The notes below the pieces were generated by a model that saw only the letters and a list, made by a program, of their open reading frames with translations, was not told the origin of the DNA and did not search any database. From Homalodisca vitripennis (taxonomy: Eukaryota > Arthropoda > Insecta > Hemiptera > Cicadellidae), in assembly GCF_021130785.1 (NCBI RefSeq), contig NC_060210.1, forward strand, positions 183,612,001 to 183,676,000: a DNA stretch of 64,000 nucleotides, in the 5' to 3' direction. This document shows positions 10,726 to 23,545 of this stretch, in pieces (the first letter of the stretch is position 1; each line of letters starts with the position of its first letter). The position numbers and the translations under genes are program-made.

Positions 10726-13160
10726 GTCATAATATACCAAAATAAAAACAATACAATATGACTTGTAGTTTATTTGCTACCAGCGAACCAAATGCTAGAA
10801 CATTTCATTTCTGTATTTTTTGTCCGCACAGTATCCTTTAACACGAACTGACCTGTGGATTTTACATTTATGTAACCATGATGAAAAGAAGAAAAACACA
10901 GCATGTGACATAGGACATCTAGGAATAAACCTGATACTTCCATGCTAACTTGGCGTAACTAGACACGTTGTATGGATCATATTTTGTATTAAACACTAAG
11001 AAGTATAAAGTGTAATAGAATGTTAAATAAAATAACTTTTTAGCAGTATGCATAGTTCTAAATTATGAATAAGCCTTTTTAAGTTAAATTCAATTGTACT
11101 GCACTTTAATTCTGTGCGATTAAATATTGAACGTTTGAAATTAAGCTCCACTATTATATAATTTTCTTAGATACTCCATGGCTGAGTTTTTAATGTGAAC
11201 TTATAGCGAGATTTTATGTTTATGTGCACAGGGATATGTTCAGCATAAAAATATTTATCCAGATTTTAATACCGTTAGTTTCGATAGCGTACGTTGTTGT
11301 ATATGTATTAAGATGCAACACACATTTTTATTGCTTAACCTATATTCATATCAGATGTGTTGTTAGAATAAAACAAGCTGCATAGGTCTAAGCTAGAGAT
11401 AAATTTGGAGAGGTTGCTGACTTCCTGTTCCTGTGTTTTATGGGTTGCCGCCCTAGAGGAATTAGTTTTTGCACCTGTTTAATCAATTCCCACTAGCTAG
11501 ATTCTAACCATATTCCATAAAAAATACAGATAAAAACCATTAGTGCCCATTAAGACTAACCTAAAAACTTGCCGTTTTTTTAAGAATCTGATTTCACAAC
11601 GCTTCCTATTTCCACTCGCTTTCCACTGAATGGTGGGATTCAATAAAAATCAAAAACACATAAAACACAAATTGCCACACATGTTCCTTGTTTTCTTTCC
11701 TTTGCTAATCCTTAAAATTGCATTACAACTATTGCAGAAGATTTCAGTAATCATGAAGAGCATTCCAAAGATTCCCGCCATTGAAGGATAACAGGATTCT
11801 AAAGGTTTTCCATTTGTATGTATTAAACTGATCATACGATGTTTCGAGGATTGTTATCTACCCTTTTTAGGTGTAAAATGCTAAAGGTAATACAGATTAT
11901 AATTCAGACACGTGATAAAGAACGCATTAAAATAAAAGCTGATAATACACTGTACAGCAAAAATGTTAAAATATGCCTAAAATCCAACACCAAGTACAAG
12001 CAATGGTCTACCGATAGCCACCGCATTTCCCTCGGGGACCGGGGTCGCTCGTCCGTCACTCTTTACACTGTCCTGGCACCTGACTTTCCCGTCCTTACAG
12101 GATATATGCTAATAACTCTAAACTTCATTTATTCTTATGTTACATAGAAATATGACATATGGTTTTAATGCCATAGTAAATATGATGCAATAAAAATATA
12201 AGAGTTTATCTATTCAAATATTTGTAATAATTTATAAGAAACCTATCAAGACTGTGATAATAATAATTAAATGTTTCTTGTACTGTTTAATAATCTCCCG
12301 CTTCCAATATATCATTTATGGAAAATTTTCTTCACTAAGGGAAAATTATGGTTCAGAGTAAAATTAATTTGGATTATTGACAAACAGATTTATATCGTGA
12401 ACTTTCTTGAACCTGACAAGTTTTCCACGGTCGAAGCAGATAGAAGTATCGGAGAAAATATAATTTGGTTTGTAGGATAACTGTAAAAACTTCGCAGCCG
12501 GGTAAACGACCTTCCCTCGTGAGTAATGGAAGATTTCCTGCAGTAAAAGCAAACGTAAGTACCAGACTGAAACTTACTGTCATTGTGGAAAGAACTGGGA
12601 AGGTTTTCACACCTCCCTCAATCATTTTCTTTCCTTAGCTAAATGTTTTGTTTTCTTTCTTAAACTAACATGTTTACTAAATATTTTTTTCTAAAATTAA
12701 TTTATAAATTAAGCCATTTAATTTAAAACCTATGAAATAAAATGTTTTAAATATAAAAATTTCAATTCACTTATATATGAGGAATGTTAATATTATTTTA
12801 TAAATAATTTGATATACGGTCAAATATAATTAGTACCAGTTGTTATGCTTAGAAAAGTATGTTATTGTAATACAAAATATGTAAAAATAGTAGCACATAT
12901 CTGTAAATCTATACGGGTAAGATGTAAAAGAAATCCAAACGTTTTCGTTTTTAGGGTAAAAATCTATAGGAATCTATTTGTATTAACAGTTTTATAGAAG
13001 AATATTTTTTGTTGTCTAAATAGCCTATACGATATAGATATAAATTTATACAAAAAATTACCTACAAGTAATTTGTAACAATACATTTACTTAGCGACAA
13101 GAATTTCTTGATCTTTAATAATTCAAATTAGTTTTAATTTTCTTTGTTGAAAAATGCAGT
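10726..13160. other. AT-rich tract with small relics
   Basis: Mostly featureless. At 11838-11870 a solo fragment 'gtttcgaggattgttatct' resembles the arm of the 46.25 kb foldback. A GC-richer patch at 11995-12110 and another at 12490-12610 have no recognisable coding. The latter contains 'gcagtaaaagcaaacgtaag', weakly similar to the core of dispersed repeat family C (42.45 and 50.3 kb). Confidence 0.45.
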
Positions 13161-13167
13161 TAATACC

Positions 13168-13255
13168 GTGTCTACATATTATTCATACAGTGTCTAAACA
13201 TTATAAACACAATGTCTAAACAATATCAACAAAGTGTCTAAACAATGATAACAGA
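13168..13255 (+). repeat. 22-bp tandem repeat, four copies
   Basis: The block 'gtgtcta' (once 'atgtcta') begins at 13168, 13190, 13212 and 13234, an exact 22-bp spacing. The last three units share 'tgtctaaaca' followed by an A/T-rich filler. The first unit is the most diverged. Confidence 0.8.
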
Positions 13256-13375
13256 ATATCTTGAAATATTTCGGCCTCACTATGGAGAGTTATACTCAGT
13301 CAGCAGGTAGTAAACATGTATCAACATTTTTCGTCCAATAACACAATTTGATGTAAATTTTGTAATAAAAAAAAA

Positions 13376-14020
13376 CGAAGCGCTTTCGGAAATATTGGAG
13401 TAACTTACGAGTCACTATTGTTATCAGTGTGTCTTGTGCTGACAGCATATCATCTGCAGTTCTATGACCGCAGTGTTACTGATGCATGAAGAGTTTCTAC
13501 CTGTGACATATTGAAAGCAGTGCTTTTGTAAATATCGGAGTATGGGTGACTATTTTTATCCCAGGATATTGTGCTGACAGCATATCAACTGCGGTGCTCT
13601 GACCGCAGTGCTACTGATGCATGAAGAGTTCTACTGTGACATATTGAAAGCAATCCTTTTGTAAATATCGGAGTATGGGTCACTATTTTTATCCCAGGAT
13701 ATTGTGCTGACAGCATATCAACTGCGGTGCTCTGACCGCAGTGCTAACTGATGCATGAAGAGTTGTACTGTGACATATTGAAAGCAGTGCCTTTCCAAAT
13801 ATCGGAGTATGAGTCACTGTTGTTATCCCCAGCATATTGTGCTGACAGCATATCAACTGCGGTGCTCTGACCGCAGTGCTGCTGATGCATGAAGAGTTCT
13901 ACTGTGACATATTGCAAAATCATAGGTCAGTGCTTTTGCAAATATCGGAGTATGGGTCACTATTTTTATCCCAGCATCTTGTGCTGACAGCTTATCAACT
14001 GCGATGCTCTGACCAGTACT
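13376..14020 (+). repeat. ~134-bp tandem repeat, about 4.7 copies
   Basis: The landmark 'gtgctgacagc' occurs at 13437, 13571, 13704, 13839 and 13981, giving steps of 134, 133, 135 and 142. The long last step reflects a short insertion ('caaaatcatagg') near 13915. Each unit contains 'aaatatcggagtat', 'gtgctgacagcatatcaact' and 'gatgcatgaagagtt'. Most units carry a hairpin ACTGCGG-(8 nt)-CCGCAGT. The first and last units are the most diverged. No reading frame runs through the array. Confidence 0.92.
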
Positions 14021-14494
14021 ATCGAGTCATAAAATAACTCCTCATAGTTTTTTTATGGTAAAAACCACCCTTATATTCCGAAATAAAAAATATGCGTCAC
14101 ATAAATGAATTATTTGTTGAATTATAAGTAATTTTTAACCATGATATAAAGAAGATTAAGTTCGTGCTTGAAATTGTATTACTTAAAAAGCCAATTTTTG
14201 TGAAGATTTTACTATTGAAAAAGGGTTGTTGTTAATTATTGATGTTATTACCTTCAACATATGGATGGGATCTACAAATTTGACATATATTGTGTGAACA
14301 CTATCCCCTACAAATGAAAACAGAAGATATTCATAATTTAAGCTTCTTTTGAAGATCTTTAGATTCTCTTCCTCAAATAAAAAATTTTTTTTTATTATTC
14401 TTTTGAATCACAATGTCTAGATAAAAACGATTTTATGACCTAAAAATAATAGGCGTTATTTTAGACTCTAAAACAACACTAACTTTAATTTAAA
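14021..14494. other. AT-rich spacer
   Basis: This connects the tandem repeat to the terminal inverted repeat element. Nothing recognisable is present. Confidence 0.5.
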
Positions 14495-14522
14495 AGACCA
14501 CAGGGGAAAAAGGGGGAATGTC
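14495..14522 (+). repeat. Left terminal inverted repeat
   Basis: It reads agaccacagggg, five A, ggggg, aatgtc. It pairs with 17021-17047, which has four A in the run; all other positions match. It is G-rich in an AT-rich setting. Confidence 0.92.
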
Positions 14523-14776
14523 CAAAAAAATATTTTTTCTGGTTTTAATGTATTTGAATTCCTTGGAAGATAATACATGGAATGGTATTACTAACAATGG
14601 CAAAAAGGTTCAATGTCCAAAGATATAATGCATAATCGTATTAGAAAACAGGTGAAGAAAGAGGGCTGTCCATTGTAAAAAGGTAAAAAGGTTATTGCAT
14701 CATCCAACATAACCTTAAATAGTGCTTGCATTTTATTGTGTGTTTTTGGTTGTGCTAAAATAGTTTGTTTTTAACA

Positions 14777-16532
14777 ATGTTATCGTACAGTGAAAGTGAT
14801 ACGGACACAGAAGAAACTAAAACTATTGCTAAGACTAAGAAACGAAAGAGTCATGAGCGAGTTAATGATGTAATGAAGAAAATGCGCCTACAGTCACATG
14901 AGCTAGGCCCAGACTTTTGTTGTTCTAGGTTAAAGTGTTTCTCAGAAGTGTCAGCAGAAGAACGATCCGTAAATATATCATATTTTAATAACTTACAAAG
15001 TGTTAATAAGCAAAACTCCTTCCTGACAAGTCTTATTAATGTAGTTCCAGTATCCAGACGACGATCTCGTAAACCTGAAGAAGAAGCTAAAAATCATGAT
15101 GCTGCATATGCATACAAGGTACGTGTAGTTAGAGATGGTTGAGCTACCGAAGTGCCGGTTTGCTATAAGGCATTTTTAAGCATGTTTGGTATAGGAAAAA
15201 AAACTACAAGGAATTCAACAATTAATAAAGATGACAGGAATGTCTCCTAAAGACAACAGGGGAAGACATGAAAATAGAACTAGCAAACTAGATGATGATG
15301 TAGTTAACTTAATTAAGGATCATATTTCCTCATTCAAAGGACGAAAGAGTCACTACTCCATCAAAAAAAACTGATCGAATTTACTTGTCTGAAACCCTTA
15401 ATATTAAGAAAATGTACAATTTCTTTTTGAAAAACAACTCATCAGTAAAAGCTTCATACGAAATATATTGTAACATTTTTAATACTTGCTATAATATAGA
15501 ATTTGGGTATCCCAGATCAGATACCTGCACAACATGCGACAAGTATTCTGTACAGGTTCGATGTCTTAAATTGGAAATCAAAAACTCTAAAACTGAAAAA
15601 GAGAAAATCGACCTTCAGCAAAACCTAAGGGAACTGGAAATACAAAATAATGTTCACAAGGTAAAAGCTGCAGTCTTTTACAAACGTAAAAGAACTGCCA
15701 AGAAACAGGCTCGAAAAATAAAAAGCTTTGAAGCCATACGTATGGATTTCGGTAAAAACTTACCAATTCCAAACCTCACGACAAATGATATTTATTATAA
15801 AAGACAACTCTCATTTTATTCATTCAGTATTCACGTGTTATCTGATAACCAAGTTTTCTATTATACATATATAGAAGTTGACGGAAAGAAGGGTTCAGAC
15901 GCAGTGTGCTCTATATTCCATGAAGAAGCTAGATAAGATAAGATCTGAACTTGGATCTGAGAAAAGAGATCTTCACATTTTCTGCGACTCCTGTGGAGGC
16001 CAGAACAAGAACTACACTGTTTTCAGACTCGTTTATTTTCTTGTTCATGAAACAAATCGCTTCGACTCAGTAAGGGTGACTTTCCCAATGAGAGGTCATT
16101 CGTATATGCAAAGCGATGCAGATATGGCACTGGTTAATCAAAAAACACCTGCAGAAACCCCTCAACAATGGAATGAGGCTTTTGAAACAGCTCGAACTAA
16201 CCCGTCACCTTATGAAGTGGTTGGCATAGAACGTGAAATGGTGGTCTATGTTTCGTAATTGGACAGAGTTCATTAATCCACTTTATGTTGAGAAATGCCC
16301 TTTCAAAATCAGAAATGTAAGGGATATCTTTGTTGAGAGCTGTAATAAAGACATTATGAAGTACAGAGCCACCTACAATGGGTCATAGTACTCGGTAGTT
16401 CTTACAGAAAAAAATAATCAGGAAAGCAATAATAAGAAGAAAAAAACATCACAGCGAAAAAGAACATCGCAGAATAAATCAGCAAAAGACAGAGAAAAAG
16501 AAGAAAACAACACGAAAGAAAAGAAAACTTAG
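14777..16532 (+). pseudogene. DUF7869-like protein gene, frameshifted (candidate transposase)
   Basis: The thread starts at ATG 14777 with an acidic, Lys-rich N-terminus ('SESDTDTEETK', 'KTKKRKSHERV'). A TGA interrupts at 15140. The frame shifts at an A8 run (15196-15203), again at an A8 run (15363-15370), near 15910 and near 16245, each by +1 in reading. Readable blocks in order: 'VPVCYKAFLSMFGIG', 'SPKDNRGRHENR', 'KGRKSHYS', 'CTTCDKYSV' (a CxxC pair), a charged helix around 15560-15700, 'AIRMDFGKNLPIPNL', 'HIFCDSCGGQNKN', 'MRGHSYMQSDADM', 'TEFINPLYV', and a Lys-rich tail. In this family the Asp residues in the 'MDF' and 'CDSCGGQNKN' blocks and the 'GHSYM..D' block are conserved, suggesting an RNase H-like metal site; that is my inference. 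A stop also sits at 16386. Confidence 0.8.
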
Positions 16533-16799
16533 CGGTCTATAAACATGCTAAAAGTCAGCTTGAGCCTGGAGAGTTTCTGCTTCCTGAACAGTCACATTAA
16601 GAACCTTAGAAAATAAGTCGTGAAAAGTTCAAAGATCTTTAAGACCTGAACCCTTTATGTGGTCCAGATAGAAAGATTTTTTTGGAAAGTATTAAGTGCA
16701 GTGAATAAGCTATTTAGCAGCCTGTTCCAAAACAGCAGATATATTTCATGTTGTTACAAGAAGTTTTTATATAACCTACCATTTAACACATAAACTGTA

Positions 16800-16816
16800 T
16801 TTGGACATTCCCCCTT
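16800..16816 (-). repeat. Subterminal inverted copy of the inner TIR
   Basis: 'tttggacattccccctt' is the exact reverse complement of bases running from the inner part of the left TIR into its adjacent sequence (about 14510-14526). It lies about 200 bp inside the right end. It may be a subterminal protein-binding site or the mark of a nested or duplicated end. Confidence 0.7.
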
Positions 16817-17020
16817 CTTATCTAGAAAACTCTGACAACATTGTACAATTATACTTTTAAATACATTTAGTGTATTATTTTAAGGTTTTCTATACCTATA
16901 ACTTATAACCAAATATATTAGCTATAGTTTTGTGTAGGTATGTAATATTTAACTCTGAAAACCTTTGTTTTATCATGTTTATCGATGGTTTTTAGGCTTT
17001 TCTCGAAAACTAAATTTTGT

Positions 17021-17047
17021 GACATTCCCCCTTTTCCCCTGTGGTCT
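17021..17047 (-). repeat. Right terminal inverted repeat
   Basis: Read in reverse complement it gives agaccacagggg, four A, ggggg, aatgtc, matching the left end apart from one A. It defines the right boundary of the element. Confidence 0.92.
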
Positions 17048-20000
17048 TCCTTTTTTAGTTTCATTGGTGTCACATTCAATACAACACATGCAATGTCCTT
17101 AAAGCCTGAATTAAAAATGACATAGTGCTTGGTAAACAATGATATTGACAGATTATATTTGTTACTACTAAATATAACTATATCGCTAATTTAGCAAATA
17201 CATTTTCAGCCTCATTTTTTTAAAACTCAGTGTACAAAGAGAACGGACATTGTTATTAAATAAATAATAATTTATACTGTTGATCTTGAAATTTACAAAT
17301 TATTCAGTATTACTAGATTAGCAAGATAAATGCTAGGAGTTTGAAGTTGACTTAGATGTGGATAGGTTGTTAAGAAAATGTGTCAGTAAATAATTGTTTC
17401 TGGCAAAGTTTAAATAATTATAAATAGGCAGAAGTGTTCAAGTCTTGGTTTTTTAAATTTTAAAACACAAAACCATGAGTTTTTTCCGAGGTTGTTTTAA
17501 GCTATTGCCTTTTAAGATTAAAATTTAAGATTGAAAACTACCCAAATATTGCAGTGTAGAAATTCAAGCCAAATAAAGAGGCGAATTTTTCTAAAATTTA
17601 ACTGATTATAAGCATGAGGAGTGTAAATTGAAAACAGACATTAACATCGAAGTTAATTGGTTCTTTACAAGTATTGATTTGATTTTAGGTAACACAGGTT
17701 CCTTTGTTGGGAACTTGTTTAATAACGATCGCTGGGTGGCAAAACTTTCTTTCCAGTTACATAAATAATCCTTTCTCTTGTATCCAACATTCAATTGACA
17801 CCACCTTCGTCAGACCTACAACTGTTTTTAATGGACCAACACGTCTTTTCAGTTCACCATCGAAATTAAAACAGTGTAAACTGAAATATAACATGAAATC
17901 ACACTGTATAAGCACATAAATGGGGTTTTAATCCATAAAGAAGTTTCCTCTTAGAAAGAAATAGATCTTCAATCGTGATAATTTTGTTACAGATTAAAAT
18001 GGGCGGTTATAAGTTGATTTAAAAATATAAAATTATAAATATTTCTCATTTATGATTTCTAATCGAAAACCAACAGTCAGGGCCGTAGATAAATTTAAAA
18101 CATCATCATCCGACAACTCTAAAGTGGTGACTTTCAGCTTCTTTTTCTAGTTGTCTGCAAGTGCTATAAATATTATTTTATGCGTTTGTCGGTCTATTTT
18201 AACTTTTGAAGTACGTCATTTATAACCTGTGAAAAATTACACAATTTAATATATTATACCTTTAATAAAATCCTATTTTTACTTCCAGTAAAAGTAGCGT
18301 GGCTGATCGTCGAAATTCCTTAAAAAACATTTCTCTGTCGATTTAAAGAGAACTCACGTTTCAAGATTATACAGTACAAATTAATTTTCGGATCGCAACA
18401 TATTAGCATAAAAGGAAGGTTATTTGAATAATATATAAAAAATTTATATCACAACATTTATTATAAACTATAAATAATAAAAGCGTTTAAGTTTTGAATA
18501 TAGCTGTGTTGTTTTCATTTCAATAAATTCACTTCCTTTGTTGTTTTGTTAAAGAAATATGTTCCCTAACTTGGTTTATTTATATATATCTACTGTATAT
18601 TCGGGTCAAAATATTTATTAATGGTCATCTAAGGGTGCTAATCTGACGAAAACTAGTAAAGTCATGCAATTCTTCAATGCGTTGATATATAAGAGTTTTA
18701 ATTCCACTAAATAGACCCAAACATCAAGTCAATAAAACTCAACAAACGAGATCAGCCTATCAATACCGCTTAGTAATTAGGCTCGCTGTATTCCCCAATA
18801 ATTCATTTGTGAAGTGGAATGTTTTCCCTCGTGAATTCAGTCCTCAAGTTTTTTCTGTGTAATAATTTACATTTCACTATTATAAAGTTTAATGTTATAC
18901 TTGTTATACTTCGTTATTAGATCATTTTGATAAAAGTTTATAGTAGCCTACATTATTTTTATACAGAGCTATACCTGGGCGAGTGGATTTAGTTGTAAAT
19001 TTCCTCTTTTATTACGATAGTGAATGTTGCATTTTATATAAATCATATTTGATATTTAAACTGTATTTTAATTCATGAAGTTTTTAATATTAAAACTCAT
19101 TCAAAATATGATGATAACAATAATATTTTATTATGATTAAGTAATGTTGATGTATCAGTCTTAGTTAACTCCTTAACTCTACACATTTCAGTGAATTATA
19201 GCAGAGTGCATATTATTACAAATCTGGATTGTAAAAATAAACTGACGGTTAATTTAGTTAGGCCTGAATTATATTGTTTAACTTCTCACGAGTGTTTGCT
19301 AATTTCCTATGATAAAACTAGTATTGAAATTATTAATTTCGATCTCCCTACAGTAATAATAAATAATAAAGCCTTATAACCAGGCTTTCATTGGTACGTC
19401 TCATTTTAAAATTACATTCAATTTTGTGATAACATATAGTTCCGGTATATAGTACCGCGTCACTTCCGAAATATCGGTCCTAGGTAAAAAACAAAATATA
19501 ATGGAATGAATCTCTAGAGTCTGTGTTCGGAGCGGTTCAAGTGTGTACCTAAAAAAAACATGAGTGTTTATGCAAAGTTCAGATTACGAGGTTAAATAAA
19601 AATATTTTTAAATAAGTTTGGGTCATTTCATATTTGGCAGCTTACACTACATTTTATGAATTGAAACCTAACATTATATATAATTTTTAATATTCTATCC
19701 TAACGTAAGAAAATTAATATTTTCAAAACCTCATGAAAAAGTAATATGTAATTTAAACTAAACCATGGAATGTTATGGATTATAATATAACTTATAAAAA
19801 TAAATAGTAATTTGACAAGTTTTAATGGCTACGAATGCTTGAGTATTCCCGCTTACTTGCTCCAACACGTCAGTGTATTACAACTTTATAAAACATATTG
19901 TATTTAAAATACTTTGTGAACACTTGTAAAAACCTGTGCTTAGTATAAAATCCTTTTAATTCTCAGCAGGATTTAAATGTATTGGTTAAGGTTACATGTA

Positions 20001-23000
20001 AACTTTTATACTAGTTTAAACGGTTGTCTTACATCAACCTGTAAATTATAAATTTGTTTACAAATATATTTATTCTTTGATTTTTGCATTGCCGTTACTG
20101 TTTTTCATAACAATAATTGTAGCTTCATGAAAAGTTAAAGTGACAAGTTTTGTTTGAAAATCGTGCAAACAGACAAACACATAGACAGACAAAAATTAAA
20201 TCTTTCCACTCCAAATGCTGTCGCTCAGCCAATTGATATATAATTAACAATAAACCTCCAAATCTACTTGTATCACTGACATGGTGATAACAAAGAAACA
20301 CATTGAATCGTTATCAAGAACACTACAGCCAGAAACTTGCCGCAGAACACTTTTGGCGCGCTGTCCGCATCCATCACTCGCTACACATTCTCTCCTGTTT
20401 TATTCCCCGCAAAGCTTTGGAATACGGAATTGCTTATTTTAGTATTTACAAAGTTTCTTACACTCATCCGCGTTCACAGTAAACTTGTCCTTTTGATTTC
20501 ATATTTAATTGTTTGTAGAAATCTATATATTCTAATATCGTTTAACATTATATAAGAACCCGTCTTCAATATGTAAGTTAGCGTTTTGACTTTATTAACT
20601 TTTAATTTAGAGCATTCTCAATGTGTTAAAAATATGTTTTGAACAAGTATTATGATTGTTATTTTATTTTATTCATAGACAAACGTGACCAGAACATATC
20701 TTAGCAGTTTAATAACGTTTGATATGACATTTAGATGGTGTTTGCTATATTATTCACTATATTTAACGAATATATGTTACATATAATAAATACTATGAAA
20801 TGAAGGATATTTTATTAATAAATATGGATGAAATCCGAATTTTATTAGCTAATACATTGATAAAAGCTTCTTATAATATGGCATCCATGTTCCACGCTTT
20901 TCGAATAAAAATGTAAGTTAATTGTTTACTTTTCATCGTAGAATGCAATGACGTAACACATTTTTCATGTTTCTTATATGAGGAATTCTGGTGTTTTATG
21001 AGTCCTGCAACTTTAAAACAACGCTATTTCTTTTGTACAAGCGGAAAGTAACGTATTCGTTAAGTGTTATTGCAATATAATAATGTAGGGTCTTATATTT
21101 AAGTATAAATCATCCAAATGTTTTTATCTCTAATGTATTTAAATACGCTTATGTACTATAAGGATTAAGATTTTATTAAGGACTAAATTTAAAAAGAGCA
21201 CCAAGAATTTACACAACAGCAACAACCAACACCAACACCATGTTTACGACTTTTTTATTGTTTTAATAAAGAAAAATTTACCACTAATTTCATGTCGTAC
21301 GAGTGAAACGTTGGAACAAAATTTTGAAACACTAAAGACTTCAATAATATAATGGAGAGCAAATACATTTTAAAGTAACAATAAACAAGCTTTACGAAAC
21401 GGTAAGGAGTACTTTTCTTCACATTTTGGTGATTATGTACGTGTTTAGTTTAATATGATACATAATGTGCATGTATATTACAAGTTTCTAAGTAGGTTAA
21501 TGTTTAACCAATCACTTAAATAAATATACATAGATAGTTCATATTCACAGTAATTACGTGATCAAGGTTGAACTCAGGAACTATATTACGTCTATTTGTA
21601 TATTAATTTCAGGCAGTTTTACCAACTCAGAGTTTACACTGCATTACAGTGCATAGTAATGTTTAAGCACGTTTAATCAAGTAATTGGTATGCTAATAAG
21701 CAATAATTGTGGTTTTGATATGTCATGTTATTTACTATGTCACAGTTTAATAATGGTATCTTGTTATAGGTCATATAGTGGCAACTGATGTAGTTTTGCG
21801 TAATTGGCGTATCGTCTGGTTTGTTTTTATAGTTTTGGTTATGATATAGATAAAGCTTTACTTAAACTATGCATAACCTTATGTATAATTTGATTTTAGA
21901 CTAAATTAATTCTAAGTATTCTGTTTTCTGACTGAACATGAATGAGATTGTTCATTCACCCCACAACAAGGCACAAGAGGTACAAGATTGAAAATTTTTT
22001 AAATACGTCATTTTCCGGATGATCGAAGTAGAATGGCATCATGTAAATTATAGATTTGTATTAATAACAATCCGTAGCATGGTAAGTGTAACACAATAAA
22101 AAATGTATTTCATTTACAATGAGCAACAATTCATTCCAACAGTTATAAAAGCTACTTTGGCATCGCTGCTGGTAATTAGTATTTCCTGCTTATGAAACAT
22201 TCCTTTCAATTTCGTGACCTTATTCAGGTTGAAAAGACATGAAAATATTATTTTTTGTAAATTATAATAGTCTGCATTCCATTCTTAGTTATGAGGAAAT
22301 ACAAAAACAGAATAGCAATTTGTAATTGAACGGGCTAAATGTTCTACTAAATGTTTTTTTTCCATCAATTCATCGATAAATCTATATTGTTTCCAAATTT
22401 TACTATTCGCTTATGGAATTCTCGGTTTTCCTCAATAAAAATTTAACAATGGAAATATTCTATTCCTTAAAAGTCTTGTTTTAGCAGGCCATTTTTTGAT
22501 ATCTTCAGACACGGATATATTTTACTATCGATTTCGCCAGTTTATATATGATACTTTTATTTTAAAAAATGCTACTAAAACACAAATTTAATATCATGTA
22601 TTACAAAAAAAATTTTTAAATAACTTAAATAACAGTTATTTTTAATTGAAAGGTAAAAAGATAAATCTTTTTATAATAGGAAAAATTTTATGTATTTAAC
22701 TGAGACGTTCTTAGTATAATGGACCTGTGGTTTCCTAATTTTCCAGAAGTTGGTAGTTCCCTGTAGTATAATAAGGAGAGCAACATACCTCCTCTTTCTT
22801 GCAAGCAGGTATGACTGAGAATGGTACCAATTATACACACAACGGTGCCATTATAATGGATATTTAGAAGACCATCCTTATAATCCTGAATATCCTGTAA
22901 TTGAAAATCCATGCAGAATCCTTTCAGGTTTACCTACATTAGACGTTTCCTTCGATAAAAATAAAAAAGAATAAGATACAAATTTATCGAATCGATAAAG

Positions 23001-23540
23001 GTGGTTTTATAGTAAAATTGCATTATAATTCTGAATGTTTAAATTTACAGAATTTAAATGATATCATATGAATTTAACAAGCACAATTTGTTTAATATTA
23101 AATAGTTATTGGACTACTGCTGAACAACTTTAAACCATAAAATTGTAAATATTCCATTCGGGTTTATACAAATAGTTATGCTATTTTCTTAGTTTTTGAT
23201 ACTATACTATAGTTTATTAGTTTTTTGATATACAAAGCACCACTCACAGGCATACATGAAAACAATTGAAGAACCCTGGATTTGACGATACAAAACCAAT
23301 AATCACAATTATTTATATTCTACAGTTAATTAAATACTACTAGACTCAGAAAAACTATTTGCTTGAACTTTTCAATGGAAATTTTATATTATGTGCCATA
23401 TCGGAGTATGTATTATATTTTTTAGTATTGAATCTGACTAAATTTTAAATCATCCGGTTATATATACGAAATAAAATTCATAAATAATTTTTTCAAGGGC
23501 AATAACTGGATTGATACTGATTTATAAACTCTTAATATTC
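17048..23540. other. AT-rich tract without recognisable genes
   Basis: Open frames do not exceed about 75 codons and none carries a motif. A short repeat-family A remnant lies near 20120-20190 ('aatcgtgcaaacagacaaac' and 'agacagac'). A GC-richer patch at 20325-20425 has no identifiable product. A (CAACA)-like stretch lies at about 21205-21245. Nothing else stands out. Confidence 0.5.
20120..20195 (+). repeat. Dispersed repeat family A, short remnant
   Basis: The segment reads 'gtagcttcatgaaaag', then 'aaaatcgtgcaaacagacaa', then 'cacatagacagac'. The block order and the terminal 'gacagac' motif match the copies at 0.65 and 41.9 kb. The rest is decayed. Confidence 0.4.
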
Positions 23541-23545
23541 ATTAT

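Larger units (their letters stand above)
14495..17047 (+). mobile_element. TIR-bounded DNA element encoding a DUF7869-like protein
   Basis: A 28-bp left end (14495-14522) and 27-bp right end (17021-17047) are inverted copies differing by one A in an A-run. Between them lies a single plus-strand coding relic (14777-16532). The size, about 2.55 kb, and the layout of one gene between inverted repeats are those of an autonomous cut-and-paste DNA transposon. The encoded protein resembles the insect and cnidarian proteins annotated DUF7869, not one of the transposases I can recognise with confidence. No target-site duplication is obvious: the left flank is 'aatttaaa' and the right flank 'tcctttttt'. 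A second inverted copy of the inner TIR ('tttggacattccccctt') lies at 16800-16816. Calling it a transposon is inference from structure. Confidence 0.75.
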
